64,000 bases of DNA from Ancistrus triradiatus (lineage: Eukaryota; Chordata; Actinopteri; Siluriformes; Loricariidae), in the NCBI GenBank assembly GCA_025084515.1, contig JAJAGP010000097.1:338846-402845 (forward strand). The letters are read 5' to 3'. Each line of letters opens with the position of its first letter. Positions within the stretch are counted from its first letter, which is position 1. Under the pieces are notes generated by a model. It had not been told where the DNA came from and ran no database searches. It saw nothing but the letters and a program-made list of their open reading frames with translations. The position numbers were made by a program, and so were the translations under genes. Shown here in pieces: positions 1 through 12,279 of the stretch.

Positions 1-93
1 TAATAGTATACTAAACAGTAAATAGTTCTGAAAAGAAACAGGCATGATGCAGTATGGTAAGCAACCATACTAACCCTAGAGTCCTAGTTTATA

Positions 94-591
94 TACACTA
101 TATAGACAAAAGTTTGTGGACACTCAAAAATACATCCAAAACGTGGGTATTAGTATAGTTTTCCCCCACCTTTGCTGCTACAACAGTCTTTGTTCTTCTG
201 AAAGGGCTTTTCACTAGCTTTTTGAACGTGACTGCGAGGTCGGCTTCTGATGTTAGACAATAAGCCCTGGCTCACTTTTGCCACTCCAGTGCATTTTCAA
301 GGTGTTTGATGGAACTGAAGTCAAGGTTCTGTGCAAGTTCTCAACAAAAGTTGGCCAAACCAATTTTCTGTGGACTTTGTTTAAGGACAGCAGTAGATGT
401 GTATGTGTAAACCAATAGATGTGTATGAGTACTGTGAGTCACTTGGGTATCAGTACAACCCATTCTACCTCCACTATTTGTCTGGGGAGAATCCAGAAAT
501 TTATGGACTATATTGTGAATTTGCTATTATGAAGTGAATGTTGCTGAGCTCCACAATTAGGGTGTCCAGAAACTTCCGTCTATATAGTGTA
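94..591. mobile_element. MITE with 30-bp terminal inverted repeats
   Basis: The two ends are inverted copies of each other: the left begins tacactatatagacaaaag and the right ends with its complement, with about three mismatches over 30 bp. The ends start and finish with TA, as in Tc1/mariner insertions. The roughly 440-bp interior has no coding sequence. The layout matches a non-autonomous fish DNA transposon; the exact superfamily is an inference. Confidence 0.8.
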
Positions 592-2189
592 ACTCTCAGG
601 TATAATATATTTAAATGATAAAGATTTCATGTTGACATTATTACTGAAATTGTGCTGTCTAAAGTGCTTTAAAGGAAACGAAAGGATTTCGCTGCCTTAA
701 TGGCTCATTTTATATTGTCAACTATGATAGGCTTAAATAAAAAGCAGAGAAAGTTGCCATCAAACAAAAAACAGGCTCACTTGAATGTGCCTATGAATAG
801 ACAAAGACAGAACCTGACCCGAGAAACACAAATCACCTCAGGACCCGTTCTCTATTCAGCATTCGCCCCCCGGTGTGGTGACATTCTCATTGCGCTTTAC
901 CCATTAATGCTGCCATTGTTGATCCTGGGGACTCATGGGGTCCTATGAGAGACTCAATAAGCACTGCTTAAGCAGCCATCAGTGTTTTATTCACCAACAG
1001 CAGTCAGAGCTGGAGTACAGGCATTGGGTCAGAGCATCACTGCCCCGGTCGCCCTCCCAACCCCTTTACCTCCATTTAATAGGCAGAGTCAAATGCAATT
1101 AAGCAACTCTTGGCCAGATGCAGCTTCAGCTCACACTTGCTTTGCATCACAAGGGCACAGAGGTGGACTAATGCCCAGTCACTGACTCCTCGTGAGGAAG
1201 ACATCTTGCTGACGGAGTTCTCACTTGTCATTTCATCCCACAGAAAATGATCTCATCTTCCAGTGCAGAGGAAGAGGTAGGGCATTCCCAGTCTGACCCA
1301 GAGGAGCAGGTGCTCCATCCAGACGCAGTGAGGAAACCGGGCAAAGAGTCTCACCGGTAGGCCTTTCAGAGGGCCCCATGCAAGGCTGCATGACCTTTCT
1401 TTCAGATAACGCCCCACGCCACGCGGCGTTATTGCTCTAAAAGCACTCTGTCACCAAGCAGAGGAGAAACGCATGGCACAGGTTCACATGCAGGCGTTTG
1501 CCTCATAAACATTCAAACATTTATGGGGAGAATTACAGCGCGGCAGACAATAGTTTCATTCGGTGCATTGATTTTTTATTTTGTCCGAATGAATTGGCGC
1601 TTGATGAGAAACACTCACCTCCATGGTTCTATAACACGTAGCATAGTTTGTGAAGTAAAAGTCAAGCCTCGTTATAAAACTTACACTCCAGCTCCAGACT
1701 TCCTAAAATCATAGCCAGAAATGATTTGACGAAAAATAAAGCCAAGGCATGGTTTGATCTAAAACAAGACCTAGACATGATTTGATTTAACATCACAATC
1801 ACAAATGACTTTAGTTAAAAATCACAACAGCAAAAAGACTGCGGACCAAAACTGCTGACCAATTTTGGAAATGTTCTAATATATAGCCATTTTGGAAAGA
1901 TAATTAAAACAGTTTTAGGCCAGGGGGCCAATTGTGAGATTGTACATTTACCTAAATGCTATTCTTTCCAATTACGGTAGTAGGTATTACTACAGCAGCT
2001 GTAACCCTACACCATTGGAAGAGTCCATGTACCCCACAATCGAAAGACTGGGTGTCACTAAATGACTGAAACAGCAGCATATAAATGTATCTTGTATGTT
2101 ATCAAGATACAGGGGTAGTACACAAAGAGTGTCTGTTACCTGGAGTCACTCCTTTAATGCAGTTTGTATGGAGGTATGTTTATTTAGAA
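592..2189. other. Unique intergenic sequence with possible conserved elements
   Basis: I recognise no repeat family here. About 900-1620 has balanced composition, no simple repeats and many homeodomain-like ATTA cores, which is the look of a conserved noncoding block. It also holds the exon candidate listed separately. Short open frames at 700-948, 982-1185 and 1523-1714 have no recognisable domain and are not called as genes. Confidence 0.4.
1244..1356 (+). CDS. Candidate internal or first coding exon, unidentified protein
   Basis: A pyrimidine-rich tract ends in a CAG acceptor at 1241-1243. The frame from AAA at 1244 (ATG at 1247) runs 37 codons to a GTAGGC donor beginning at 1357, and the next in-frame codon after the donor is a stop. 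The peptide is rich in serine and acidic residues (SSSSAEEE, then SDPEEQ) and ends in a basic run. This looks like a disordered piece of a regulatory protein rather than noise, but no family is recognised and no partner exon was found. The frame is open upstream only to a TGA at 1193. It could equally be a chance frame inside a conserved noncoding block. Confidence 0.25.
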
Positions 2190-2269
2190 GTTGAATCTGT
2201 TCATCTGGACATAGATTTTGTTGGAGAAACGTTTCATCACTCATCTATGTCCAGATGAACAGATTCAAC
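2190..2269. repeat. Perfect 27-bp inverted repeat with 26-bp loop
   Basis: The arm at 2190-2216 (starting gttgaatctgttcatctgg) is the exact reverse complement of 2243-2269. The loop carries gaaacgtttcatcactcat, a motif I recall from dispersed fish repeats. Absence of any mismatch suggests a recent origin or a selected hairpin. Confidence 0.9.
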
Positions 2270-2424
2270 ATCTGGGATTTTCTTACCTGGATCATTGAGC
2301 ATGCATCAAGACGTTTTGACTCCATTTAGCTTGTTTGTTTTTCTTGTGTGTAGCTGCGACACACACTAGGTTACATCTACACACAAGGTTACCTCAAGAC
2401 TAGTCATATATATACACACAATCC

Positions 2425-2514
2425 AGTCAATGCCAATTTGGTGTAATCAACCCAGGACCTTCTTGCTGTGAGGCAGCAGTGCTACCCACCGAGCTACCGT
2501 GCCACCCATTGTCT
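2425..2514 (-). repeat. SINE-2 head fragment
   Basis: Read on the minus strand this starts with a tRNA-like head: an A-box-like tagctcggtgggtagc and a degenerate B-box region after caagaaggtcctggg. It is the same head as in the complete copy at 44999-45331. The body is mostly missing. It directly abuts the truncated left end of the F1 transposon that follows. Confidence 0.7.
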
Positions 2515-3560
2515 ATTCAGCTGCAGGTTAATGTAAATATCTATTCAGTCAATCACATGGCAGACACTCAATGCATTTGGCTATGTAGACATGGTCAAGA
2601 CAACCTGCTGAAATTTCAAACCGAGCATCAGAATGGGGAAGAAAGTTGATTTAAGTGACTATGAACATGGCATGATGGTTGGTGCTATACAGACTGGTCT
2701 GAGTATTTCAGAAACTGCTGATCTACTGAAATTTTCACGTACAGCCATCTCTAGGTTTTACAAAGAACAGTCTGAAAAAGAGAAAATATCCAGTGAGTGG
2801 CAGTTCTCTGAGGAACAATGCCTTGATAACAGTAACTCAAATTGCCACTCGTTACAACTGAGGTATGGCGAACATGTCGAGCCTTGAAGCATATACGCTA
2901 CAGCACTAGAAGACCAAACCACCTACCACTCCTGTCAGCTAAGAACAGACAACTAAGGCTACAATTTGCACAGGCTCACCAAAATTAGACCATAGAAGAT
3001 TGGAAAACCGTTTCCTCTTCTAATGAGTCTCTTCTGTGACATTCGGATGGTAGGGTCACAATTCAGCATAAACAACATGAAAGCATGGATCAACCCTGAC
3101 TTGTATCGATGGTACAGGCTGTTGGTGGTGGTGGTGTAATAGTATGGGGGACATTTTCTTGGCACACTTTGGGCCCCTAAATACCATTTTAGCATATTTT
3201 AAACACCACAGCCTACCTGAGTATTGTTGCTGAGCATGTCCTTCCCTTCCTGACCACAGTGTATCTTCTTCACACCATGTCACAAAGCTCAAATCATCTC
3301 AAACTGGTTTCTTGAACATGACAATGAGTTCAATGTACTCAAAAAGCCTCCACAGACAGCAGATTGGCATCATGCCTGTGCAGTGGACAGATCTTCAGCT
3401 ACTGTGATGCTTTCATGTCATTATGGACCAAAATCTCTGAGGCATGTTTACAGCGCCTTGTTGAATCTATGCCACAAAAAATTAAGGCAGTTCTGAAGGC
3501 ATAAGAAAGTCCAACCAGGCACTGGCAATGTGTAGCTAATAAAGTGGTTGTGATCCCTTG
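2515..3560 (+). mobile_element. Degenerate Tc1-like transposon, family F1
   Basis: The left inverted repeat is truncated; the right end is recognisable as ctaataaagtgg. A frame at 2633-2887 keeps the N-terminal helix-turn-helix region of the transposase (MGKKVDLSD start, then ISETADLLKFSRTAISRFYK), the DNA-binding part of a Tc1 enzyme. Downstream, fragments of the catalytic domain remain in other frames, for example the region around 3320 that matches the EHDNEF segment seen in sister copies. Many frameshifts and deletions make it non-functional. Confidence 0.85.
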
Positions 3561-4654
3561 GTATTTGGTAATGAAGGAATGCCACTTATATATTGTATCA
3601 TATTACTGGTGTTTTTTTTCTCTCTCAGCATTCTTATAAATTAGCTTTTACCAGTGTTAATTGTGCAAAATTCGAAAGTAATAATAAAAACATTTAAAAT
3701 ACAAAACAATCCCTCAACTCATCAGCTCTATTCCTCCTGTTCTATGGCTTAACAATTACCTCCAAGTTGTGTTTGGCTGCCTCTGTAATTTGTCTTCTAC
3801 TCTCAGTTCATCAAAAAAAAAGACTGGTCTTCGTGGGTCACTGGCCGCATACAGCCAAAAGGCTGCTGTTTGTTCAGTGTGCTACAGTCTTTTTTAAGCA
3901 CTCTTTTTCTCTCGCCTTCTGCAGCATGTTCTCACAGCCAGATGTACTGCACCTGATCTCATCACACTGAGCTCCTGTGCTTGTCCAACACTGCTGCACG
4001 GAAGAATTAGAAAGGAAGAATGCTGGGGAACTGGTAAAGCAGTGAAACACACCAGTAGTGCTTCTTGTTTGTGTATTTTATCACTGCATTAATTTCCCCT
4101 AATGGCCTGTCAGCTTGACTTCTTGTTGCATTTATTCAATTTCTTAACAAGCTGTAAATCTAGACAGATCCAATCCAGTCAGTCCCTTTCAGCACTTCAT
4201 AGGCAGCTGACGACACAACAGCTTCATTGCGTCATTGCTTTTACATAAGGAAGACACTCTGGATTAGGATATCTGAATAAATGCTATAAATGTGGTTACT
4301 TTTAGTTTGTTTAAATCACTTAAAATTCATTTTTACATCCATGTTCTGTATTTCAATCCGAATTGCATACTAATTTTAAAAATCCAGAGTTATGTGGTTG
4401 GATCTCATTACCTTTGTCACAAATTAAGTACTTAGTTTTTAAAAATTTGCTATTTTACATGAAAAGCTATGTCTCTTTATTTATACTAATGGTCTAATGG
4501 TCAAATTGCAGACATACTTTAACAAAATGGTAAGAGAGAAACCAGGCACAAACAGATGGATAGGACCAGAACACAACCCCTGTGGTGAGGTTTTCACCAG
4601 GCCAACAGTCTAGAAGACCCAACTTGAAACACAACTCAGATAGGTAATCCAACT
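3561..4654. other. Intergenic, no gene or repeat recognised
   Basis: The sequence is AT-rich with only short open frames lacking known motifs, such as 3767-3970. No element boundaries or splice-flanked exons were seen. Confidence 0.4.
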
Positions 4655-5230
4655 GAGAGACATACAGGTACGATGTTACGATGGCCTGACTTACGATATT
4701 TGACTTTACTATAGGAATCTGTACGCTGAATTTGAATGTTCCCAGAGCAAGTGATATGCGATACTTTAGTACTCTCGGAGAACTCGGCATGTAGGGAAAT
4801 GTAGTGAGGAAAAGCACAATGATTGTTGTTTTTTTTTCACTTTCAATACATTATTCAATATAGTACATGAGATAATCAATACTTTATTATAAAATAAGGT
4901 TTATGTTCATTATTTTGCCCAAATGTAGTTTTATATAAGTGTTGTAATCATGTTTCAGGTACACTGCACAACTGATACTTTCCAGTGGTCAATTTTGAAC
5001 GCTGGAGCATGTGATGTAAGGAGTCATGAGGTGGGCGATGAGTGCTGGGAAATGTAGTGAGGAAAAGTCACGGTTGTGTGCAGTATTAATCATGTTTAAG
5101 GTAGGCTACGCTATGACATAGACATTATATATTAAACACCTAGATTTACGATAAAATCAATTTACAATGAATTTGTCAGAATGAATCCCCATTGTAAATT
5201 GAGATATGTCTGACAGTTAGTTCACCGAGT
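4655..5230. repeat. Family P repeat, copy D (degenerate)
   Basis: The stretch shares long segments with the other P copies: the block around 4838-4960 (TCACTTTCAATAC then TTTATTATAAAATAAG) matches 21130-21200 and 30470-30530, and the end (5150-5210) matches the toac/tacgat-type terminus also seen at 63490-63600. It also contains a short internal duplication, gggaaatgtagtgaggaaaa, at about 4793 and 5049. No protein is encoded. The superfamily is not known to me. Confidence 0.6.
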
Positions 5231-5299
5231 TGCACCCGTATGTCCAAATATATACGTTTTTTCAAAATTTACTGACACAATATACTACTATATATTATT

Positions 5300-5345
5300 T
5301 ATATATATATATATAAATATAAACACACACACACACACACACACA
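5300..5345. repeat. AT/AC microsatellite
   Basis: Alternating AT runs pass into about 13 AC units, then imperfect ACAT repeats to about 5395. The F2 transposon is inserted at the right edge of this simple-sequence tract. Confidence 0.95.
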
Positions 5346-5396
5346 TCCATACATACATACATCCATCACACACATACATATACTTGTATGTATATA

Positions 5397-6740
5397 CAGT
5401 AGTGTGAAAAAGTGTTTGCCCCTTTCCTGATTTCCTATTTTTTTTGCATGTTTGTCACACTTAAGTGAACATCAAACCAATTTAAATATTAGTCAAAGAC
5501 AAAACAAGTAAACACAAAATGCAGTTTTTAAAATGAAGGTGTTTTTTATTAAGGGAGAAAAAAAATCCAAACCTACATGACCCTGTGTGAAAAGTGATTG
5601 CCCCCTAAACCTAATAACTGGTTGGTCCACCATTAGCAGCAACAACTGCAACCAAGCGTTATAACTTGCAATGAGTCTTTTACAGCGTTGTGAAGGAATT
5701 TTGGCCCATTCATGTTTGCAGAATTGTTGTAATTCAGCCACATTGGAGGGTTTTCAAGCATGAACGGCCTTTTTAAGGTCATGCCACAGCATCTCAATAG
5801 GATTCAGGTCAGGATGTTGACTAGGCCACTCCAAAGTCTTCATTTTGTTTTTCTTCAGCCATTCAGAGGTGGACTTGCTGATGTGTTTTGGATCATTGTC
5901 CTGCTGCAGTTAGTTTCAGCTTGAGGTCACGAACAGGTGGCCGGACATTCTCCTTCAGGATTTTTTGGTAGACAGCAGAATTCATAGTTCTATTTATCAC
6001 AGCAATTCTTCCAGGTCCTGAAGCAGCAAAACAGTCCCAGACCATCACACTACCACCACCATATTTTACTGTTGGTATAATGTTCTTTTTCTGAAATGCT
6101 GTGTTACTTTTACTCCAGATGTCATGGGACACACACCGTCCAAAGAGTTCAACCTTTGTCTAATCAGTCCACAGAATGTTTCCCCAAAAGTCTTGGGGAT
6201 CATCAAGATGTGTTCTGGAAAAATTGAGACGAGCTTTAATGTTCTTTTTGCTCAGCAGTGGTTTTCGTCTTGGAACTCTGCCATGCAGGCCATTTTGGTC
6301 CAGTCTCTTTTATTATGGTGGAGGCATGAACACTGAAATTAACTGAGGCAAGTGAGGCCTGCAGTTCTTTGGATGTTGTTGTGGGGTCTTTTGTGACCTC
6401 TTAGAAGAGTCATCGCTTCGCTCTTGGGGTAAAGATGACTGGGTCAAAATTCCTCCACAATGCTATAAAAGACTGACTGCAAGTTATCGCAAACGCTTGG
6501 TTGCAGTTGTTGCTGCTAAGGGTGGCCCAACCAGTTATTAGGTTTAGGGGGCAATCACTTTTTTTTTTTACACAGGGCCATGTAATTTTTCAATTCTTCA
6601 TTTAAAAACTGCATTTTGTGTTTACTTGTGTTGTCTTTAACAAATATTTCAATAGGTTTAATGTTCCGAAAAACTTAAGTGTGACAAACATGAAAAAAAT
6701 ACGATATCAGGAAGGGGGCAAACATTTTCTCACAACACTG
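5397..6740 (-). mobile_element. Tc1-like transposon F2 with snap-back rearrangement
   Basis: The element is flanked by TA at 5395-5396 and 6741-6742 and begins cagtagtgtgaaaaagtg. The transposase reads on the minus strand. Fragments at 5893-6132 (KYGGGSVMVWDCFAASGPGR) and 5493-5741 (C-terminal QFCKHEWAKIPSQRCKRLI) are typical of Tc1 enzymes, and the LQQDNDPKH catalytic region survives out of frame near 5905. The N-terminal half is gone: instead, 6441-6740 is an inverted copy of 5397-5706, extending about 100 bp past the normal inverted repeat into the transposase 3' end. Confidence 0.92.
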
Positions 6741-6784
6741 TATATGTATACTTACACATACAAACACAACTATGTAACTATATA

Positions 6785-6892
<108 letters not shown>

Positions 6893-8215
6893 AACATTTT
6901 ATCATTTATCATTTTTTGTGATTAATTCTGATTTGATGATCAATAAGGCAAACAAATACCTCTGTGAACTGTGTCCTCTTCTTGTGCTCCCAAGATGAGA
7001 CAGAATTCACACAACAGCTCATAATAAAATGTCACCATGCTGTGACTTACTTGATTATATTAACTGTCATACCAACTGAGATCACTGGAAACCATTTCAT
7101 ATTAAAGTACAGATGAGTTTTCCTTTCATGTGTACCAGGACACTCATTGCAGTTGTCTTAAAGAAATTAAGAGTTATATGATCGGTCAGAATAAGACACT
7201 GTATAATTCATGGGTGCCATGACGTCAGATGCACTTTACTGGGGCACATGCCCTAGTAAAATGTTTCTATGCCTCACTAAAATCACAGAGGTAAAAAGTT
7301 TATTTTATCCTGGATTGACGAGCAGAACTACATGATATGCCAAGCAAAGTCACTACAGACACTACATTTCCAGATGCTGGAATGGCTAATTCTTTCAGTC
7401 AGAGCAAATTTATTTCAGTTTTTCATTTGGAGTAATGGACATCTGCAAATATGTAATTGAAAGTCAGCCTCCCAGTAGGCAAGGTAATGATAATTCATAT
7501 CTGTACGTAATGGCCACTTATGACCGTAGACGACTACAGCAAAAGCATTCATTAAACTAGCAAATGCATCTGTTATCATAAACAAAATTTATGCAATTAA
7601 TAAAAAAATATTTAGTTTAATTTATTCTTCATTTCTCATTCATGGCAGAATAACACCCACTTTAGTGTTCATCACTTCATCTACTGTATCTGGTGTTGGA
7701 CAGGCTTATTTTTTATATGCAGTTGTGCCCTTTCAACTGATTGTCAAGCAAAGGGGTACAGCTGTGCACCTCTATATACTGTGTGTGCCCCAGTATGACC
7801 AGCAGTCTAGAAATGCTCCTGGTATAATGTATAAAATTTAACCAGTCACCATAAACATCTTAAACTCTAAGAAATAAGCTTCTTAACTATCAGCTCGTTG
7901 CTGACGGTATCCAGAAACATTTTCATTTTCCAACAAACCAAATAAATATCTTGTTTTTGTCAAATATTTGTTTGTAACCTGTGCACTTGTATGTGTTACA
8001 CACATGGGGAATTTTTGAAGATTACTTCAGCTACAGAATAAACACATAAAAGTTGTGTCCTACACAAACCTTATGGCTTTTTTATGGTGTTGGTGCTTTG
8101 AAGCAAGGGCTAGACTAAAGGCTAAAGACTATAGGCTACTTACTGATATACTAGTTTTCTAATGGATACTATCATCAGAATTCCAAGGGGTGCAGACATG
8201 CAGGTATCGTGAACG
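6893..8215. other. Intergenic, no feature recognised
   Basis: The stretch is AT-rich with no long open frame, no inverted-repeat boundary and no recognised transposon fragment. Confidence 0.4.
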
Positions 8216-8219
8216 ATGC

Positions 8220-8365
8220 CCCGTTTATCACAGGGCTGGTTCAGGGTAGTTGTTGCTGCACCGGGGAATGTTTCTTCCATGGGTTTACTTCGGGTACTCC
8301 GGTTTCCTCCCACAGTCCAATGACATGCATTTAGTTAATAGATTTCTCTCAATTGCCCGATCTGA
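8220..8365 (+). repeat. SINE-2-type body fragment
   Basis: The stretch contains the cassette ctccggtttcctcccacagt followed by ccaatgacatgcatttag, which is the central body of SINE-2 and related fish SINEs. The tRNA-like head is lost. Confidence 0.65.
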
Positions 8366-8374
8366 GTGTATATA

Positions 8375-9889
8375 CACTGCTTAAAAAAATAAAGGGAACA
8401 CTTAAACAACACAATATAACTCCAAGTAAATCAAACTTCGGTGAAATCAAACTGTCCACTTAGGAAGCAACACTGATTGACAATCAATCAATCATGCTGT
8501 TGTGCAAATGGAATAGACAACAGGTGGAAATTATTGGCAATAAGCAAGACACACTCAATAAAGGAGTGGTTCTACAGGTGTGGACCACAGACCACTTCTC
8601 AGTACCTATGCTTTCTGGCTGATGTTTTGGTCACTTTCAAATGTTGGTGGTGCTTTCACACTCGTGGTAGCATGAGACACACAAGTGGCTCAGGTAGTGC
8701 AGCTCATCCATGATGGCACATCAATGCGAGCTGTGGCAAGAAGGTTTGCTGTGTCTGTCAGCCTAGTGTCCAGAGGCTGGAGGCACTACCAGGAGACGTG
8801 GAGGAGGCTGTAGGAGGGCAACAACCCAGCAGCAGGACCGCTACCTCTGCCTTTGTGCAAGGAGGAACAGGAAGAGCACTGCCAGAGCCCTGCAAAATGA
8901 CCTCCAGCAGGCCACAAATATGCATGTGTCTGCACAAACGGTTAGAAACCGACTCCATGAATATGGTATAAGGGCCCGACGTCCACATATGGGGGTTGTG
9001 CTCACAGCCCAACACCGTGCAGGACACTTAGCATTTGCCAGAGAACACCAGGATTGGCAAATTCGCCACTGGCGCCCTGTGCTCTTCACAGATGAAAGCA
9101 GGTTCACACTGAGCACGTGACAGACGTGAGTCTGGAGACGCCCCGGAGAGCGATCTGCTGCCTGCAACATCCTTCAGCATGACCAGTTCTGCAGTGGGTC
9201 AGTAATGGTGTGGGGTGGCATTTCTTTGGAGGGCCGCACAGCCCTCCATGTGCTCGCCAGAGGTAGCCTGACTGCCATTAGGTACCGAGATGAGATCATA
9301 TGCTGGTGCAGTGGGCCCTGGGTTCCTCCTAATGCAGGACAATGCTATGTGGCTGGAGTGTGTCAGCAGTTCCTGCAAGATGAAGGCATTGAAGCTATGG
9401 ACTGACCCGCCCGTTCTTTAGACCTGAATCCGATTGAGCACATCTGGGACATCATGTCTCGCTCCATCCACCAACGTCACGTTGCACCACAGACTGTCCA
9501 GGAGTTGGCGGATGCTTTAGTCCAGGTCTGGGAGGAGATCCCTCAGGAGACCATCTGCCACCTCATCGGGAGCATGCCCAGGCGTTGTAGGGCAGGTCAT
9601 ACAGGCACGTGGAGGCCACACAAAATACTGAACCTCATTTTGACTTGTTTTAAGGACATTACATCGAAGTTGGATCAGCCTGTAGTGTGTTTTTCCACTT
9701 TAATTTTGTGTGTGACTCCAAATCCAGGCCTCCATTGGTTAATAAATTTGATTTCCATTGATGATTTTTATGCGATTTTGTTGCCAGCACATTCAACTTT
9801 GTACAGAACAAAGTATTCAATGAGAATATTTCATTCATTCTGATCTAGGTTGTGTTATTTGAGTGTTCCCTTTACTTTTTTGAGCAGTG
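8375..9889 (+). mobile_element. Tc1-like transposon, family F3, near full length
   Basis: Both ends are present: cactgcttaaaaaaataaag on the left and its complement ctttacttttttgagcagtg on the right, each bordered by TA (8373-8374, 9890-9891). The length of about 1.5 kb is usual for the group. The transposase reading frame lies on the plus strand but is broken. Confidence 0.95.
8672..9631 (+). pseudogene. Broken DDE transposase of element F3
   Basis: This was a Tc1/mariner transposase, which cuts and rejoins the element ends at TA sites. Pieces in order: an N-terminal helix-turn-helix region (QVAQ..., SMRAVARRFAVSVSLVSR-like, about 8690-8770); VSAQTVRNRLHEYGIRARRP at 8926-8985; the first catalytic aspartate in VLFTDESRFTLST (about 9082-9117); SVMVWGGISLEGRTALHVLA from 9199; QDN with the second aspartate near 9338; and NPIEHIWDIMSRSIHQRHVA with the catalytic glutamate from about 9430. 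An early deletion, frameshifts and stops such as TGA at 9118 separate the pieces. All three acidic residues can still be read, but no single frame joins them. Confidence 0.9.
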
Positions 9890-10439
9890 TATATACACGA
9901 CTAGCTTGGAAGTAACCTTGTGTATCGAAGTAACTAATGTAGCAACGTTAAATAAACCAACAAATGCATCAGGCACAGTCAATCTTGCACCTCCCAAGTG
10001 CCATTAGCTTAATGATAAATTACCCCAAAGGGGTACATTTCTTCAGTTATGATTTTACTACAGATAACCCAGAAAGTACTTATACTCACATTTGTTTTTT
10101 TTTAAATAGAGTAACTCTAAGCTACACTTACAGTGATGACACAGTTCTGACAGCATTATAACTCACAAAAACATTCTATGTGTTTTTTTTATATTTAGAT
10201 GTGTTTAAGATGTGACAGACCTATAACTGTGCCATTTGTACATAATAATAATATAAATCATATGATAAATTGTTGCATCTGCCAACAATTTCTATTCAAA
10301 GGTCTAATTTTTGCCCAAAAACGTTTTGTCACCTGCCAGTTTTAATGCCACGTTTTCCTCAATGGCAACAAATGAGGGTTTAACTGGCACTAACTGATGG
10401 AAAGTTGTTCCTCATTTGTAAATGTTACCTGCAGTTAGC

Positions 10440-10830
10440 ACTTACTTGAGAGTGCCATTTCCCCTCTGATCTGCAGTGCGTTCCTCTGTCAATCTCGAAA
10501 TGGCGGCAGCTGAAGCACAAAGCACCACTTTAGTGCCTGTCAGGGCTAGCAGTGGTTAATTAGCCTGTTCGTAAAACATTCTGGCCTATTAGTCGCCCCT
10601 TGCTGTTCATTGCATGGACTGCACTTCCTTATCACATGCCTATTGATTCTCAATTTGATGGGAAAATAGAAAATGCATCACGCTTGATTCCTTAATGCAC
10701 TCTAAGAGATGACTCATTTACCGTCGTCAACTGCATTATTAAATTGAAGTGCTTGCCTGCAGGGTTAAATGTAAGTGAAAGTGCATTTTAACCTGCGATT
10801 TTGGACTTTTATTCACACTGCTCACAGAGA
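10440..10830. promoter_or_regulatory. Candidate conserved noncoding element
   Basis: The sequence is unique and of balanced composition, with clustered transcription-factor-like cores: TTAATTAG near 10546, an AP-1-like TGACTCA at 10710-10716, and several ATTA/TTAAT motifs. It has no repeat signature and no long frame. This is a resemblance argument only; conservation cannot be tested here. Confidence 0.25.
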
Positions 10831-11334
10831 GCACATGCTGACGTTTACACTAATAAACCTTATTCTCATAAACAAGCTTTTTAAGCGTGTGGTGCGTTAG
10901 GCTACATAAAATGTACTGCCATCCATTTACAATACAGCTATCACAGCTTTGTAATTGATATGAACTTGGTTTAACCGAATCAAATGTGAAATGAGTTAAT
11001 TTATTAATTTTATTGACAAATCTGTAGTAAAGTATGTCTTTAGGGGGGAATTAGCCTTTGGGGGGCTATAATAAAAATGAATAGCTTGCTCATAGTAACA
11101 AATGCACACAAGAAATAACTTGGATTTGGCACCATTGTTTAGGTATTGAGGTTGTTCCAATGGGGTTTTGACTTTGTGCTGTTTAAGTGATTTATTTATT
11201 CGACAAGATGCTTTGCTAATTAACTCATCAGTTCTAATATTCCACACATGTATCAGACATTGGTCCTTGTCCTCTACATTTGTAAACAATAAATGCAATA
11301 AATTAAAGTGTATAGCATACAGCATGTTATATGT

Positions 11335-11367
11335 TCTATCTATCTATCTATCTATATATCTATCTAT
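11335..11367. repeat. TCTA tetranucleotide microsatellite
   Basis: About eight TCTA units with one imperfect unit. Confidence 0.9.
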
Positions 11368-12279
11368 TCCAATGTAGTTTTAGTGCGTCTAATGCTAACA
11401 ATAATTATTTCAGTGAATAATCTACAACAAAAAATGTAACAGTCAGTATTGTAGTGTGACTATAGTTTCAATATATTTCATAGAGCTTCAAGATCACATA
11501 TATTAAAAATCCTCTCGAAATCTCTTATTTGATGCTTTATTATCAGTATTTAATGTTAAAATGTTTAATAATTTGCATCAAAGCAGTGGTTGGCAGTAGT
11601 AAATGCATGAGGGCTGAAGTTTCTTGCAGCCCTATTGAGCTTTCACAGCATGGCTCTAAAGGCAGATAATGAAGAAATGGAAAATGGAGCACAAATTGAC
11701 CCTTTCACAGCATGGTCTGGGTGGTTGTATAGGTACCTGCAGCGACCATTCCACTTCCCATCAATAAAATAATTTAAGAACACATTATACTCCTTTAAAA
11801 GGTCCCATTTGTTGGACCAGGTGATTTTTAAAAGAGCCCTCGGATTAAAGACACCCTGCCTCAGGTACTTTTAAATCAGCACAATCAATAAGACTTTGCC
11901 TGTGATTGTTTAAAAGGAATATTAAAAAAAAAGAAATGCAAGTGATTTTGTGAGGATTTTTTTTCTTTTGAATTGCAGGTCAATAAAGGTATGTGAATGG
12001 ATTTAGCTAAATATATTTTAAAACTGTAAGGGGTGCACAAGATGCTTGAGGCAACTATTTGAGATTCAGACATATGCAAAGGATACACTGCACACCTTTT
12101 CTTTGAAAATACTGAGAAAATCAACTGGGTATTTGTAAAACCATTTGCAGCCAAAATTTATATTTATGCAAATATTCCCCTTTTACCTTTTACCAAGTAC
12201 AAGGCCCAAAATGTTTTGTGTATATGCAAATATTTATTATGGTGCTCATTTGGCACAGTGGTCTAAAAAAAAACGCCTG

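Larger units (their letters stand above)
9892..12279. other. Intergenic, largely unique
   Basis: No transposon or gene is recognised. The stretch includes a TCTA microsatellite and a possible conserved block, listed separately. Frames at 10996-11325 and 11885-12154 have no recognisable domains. Confidence 0.4.
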
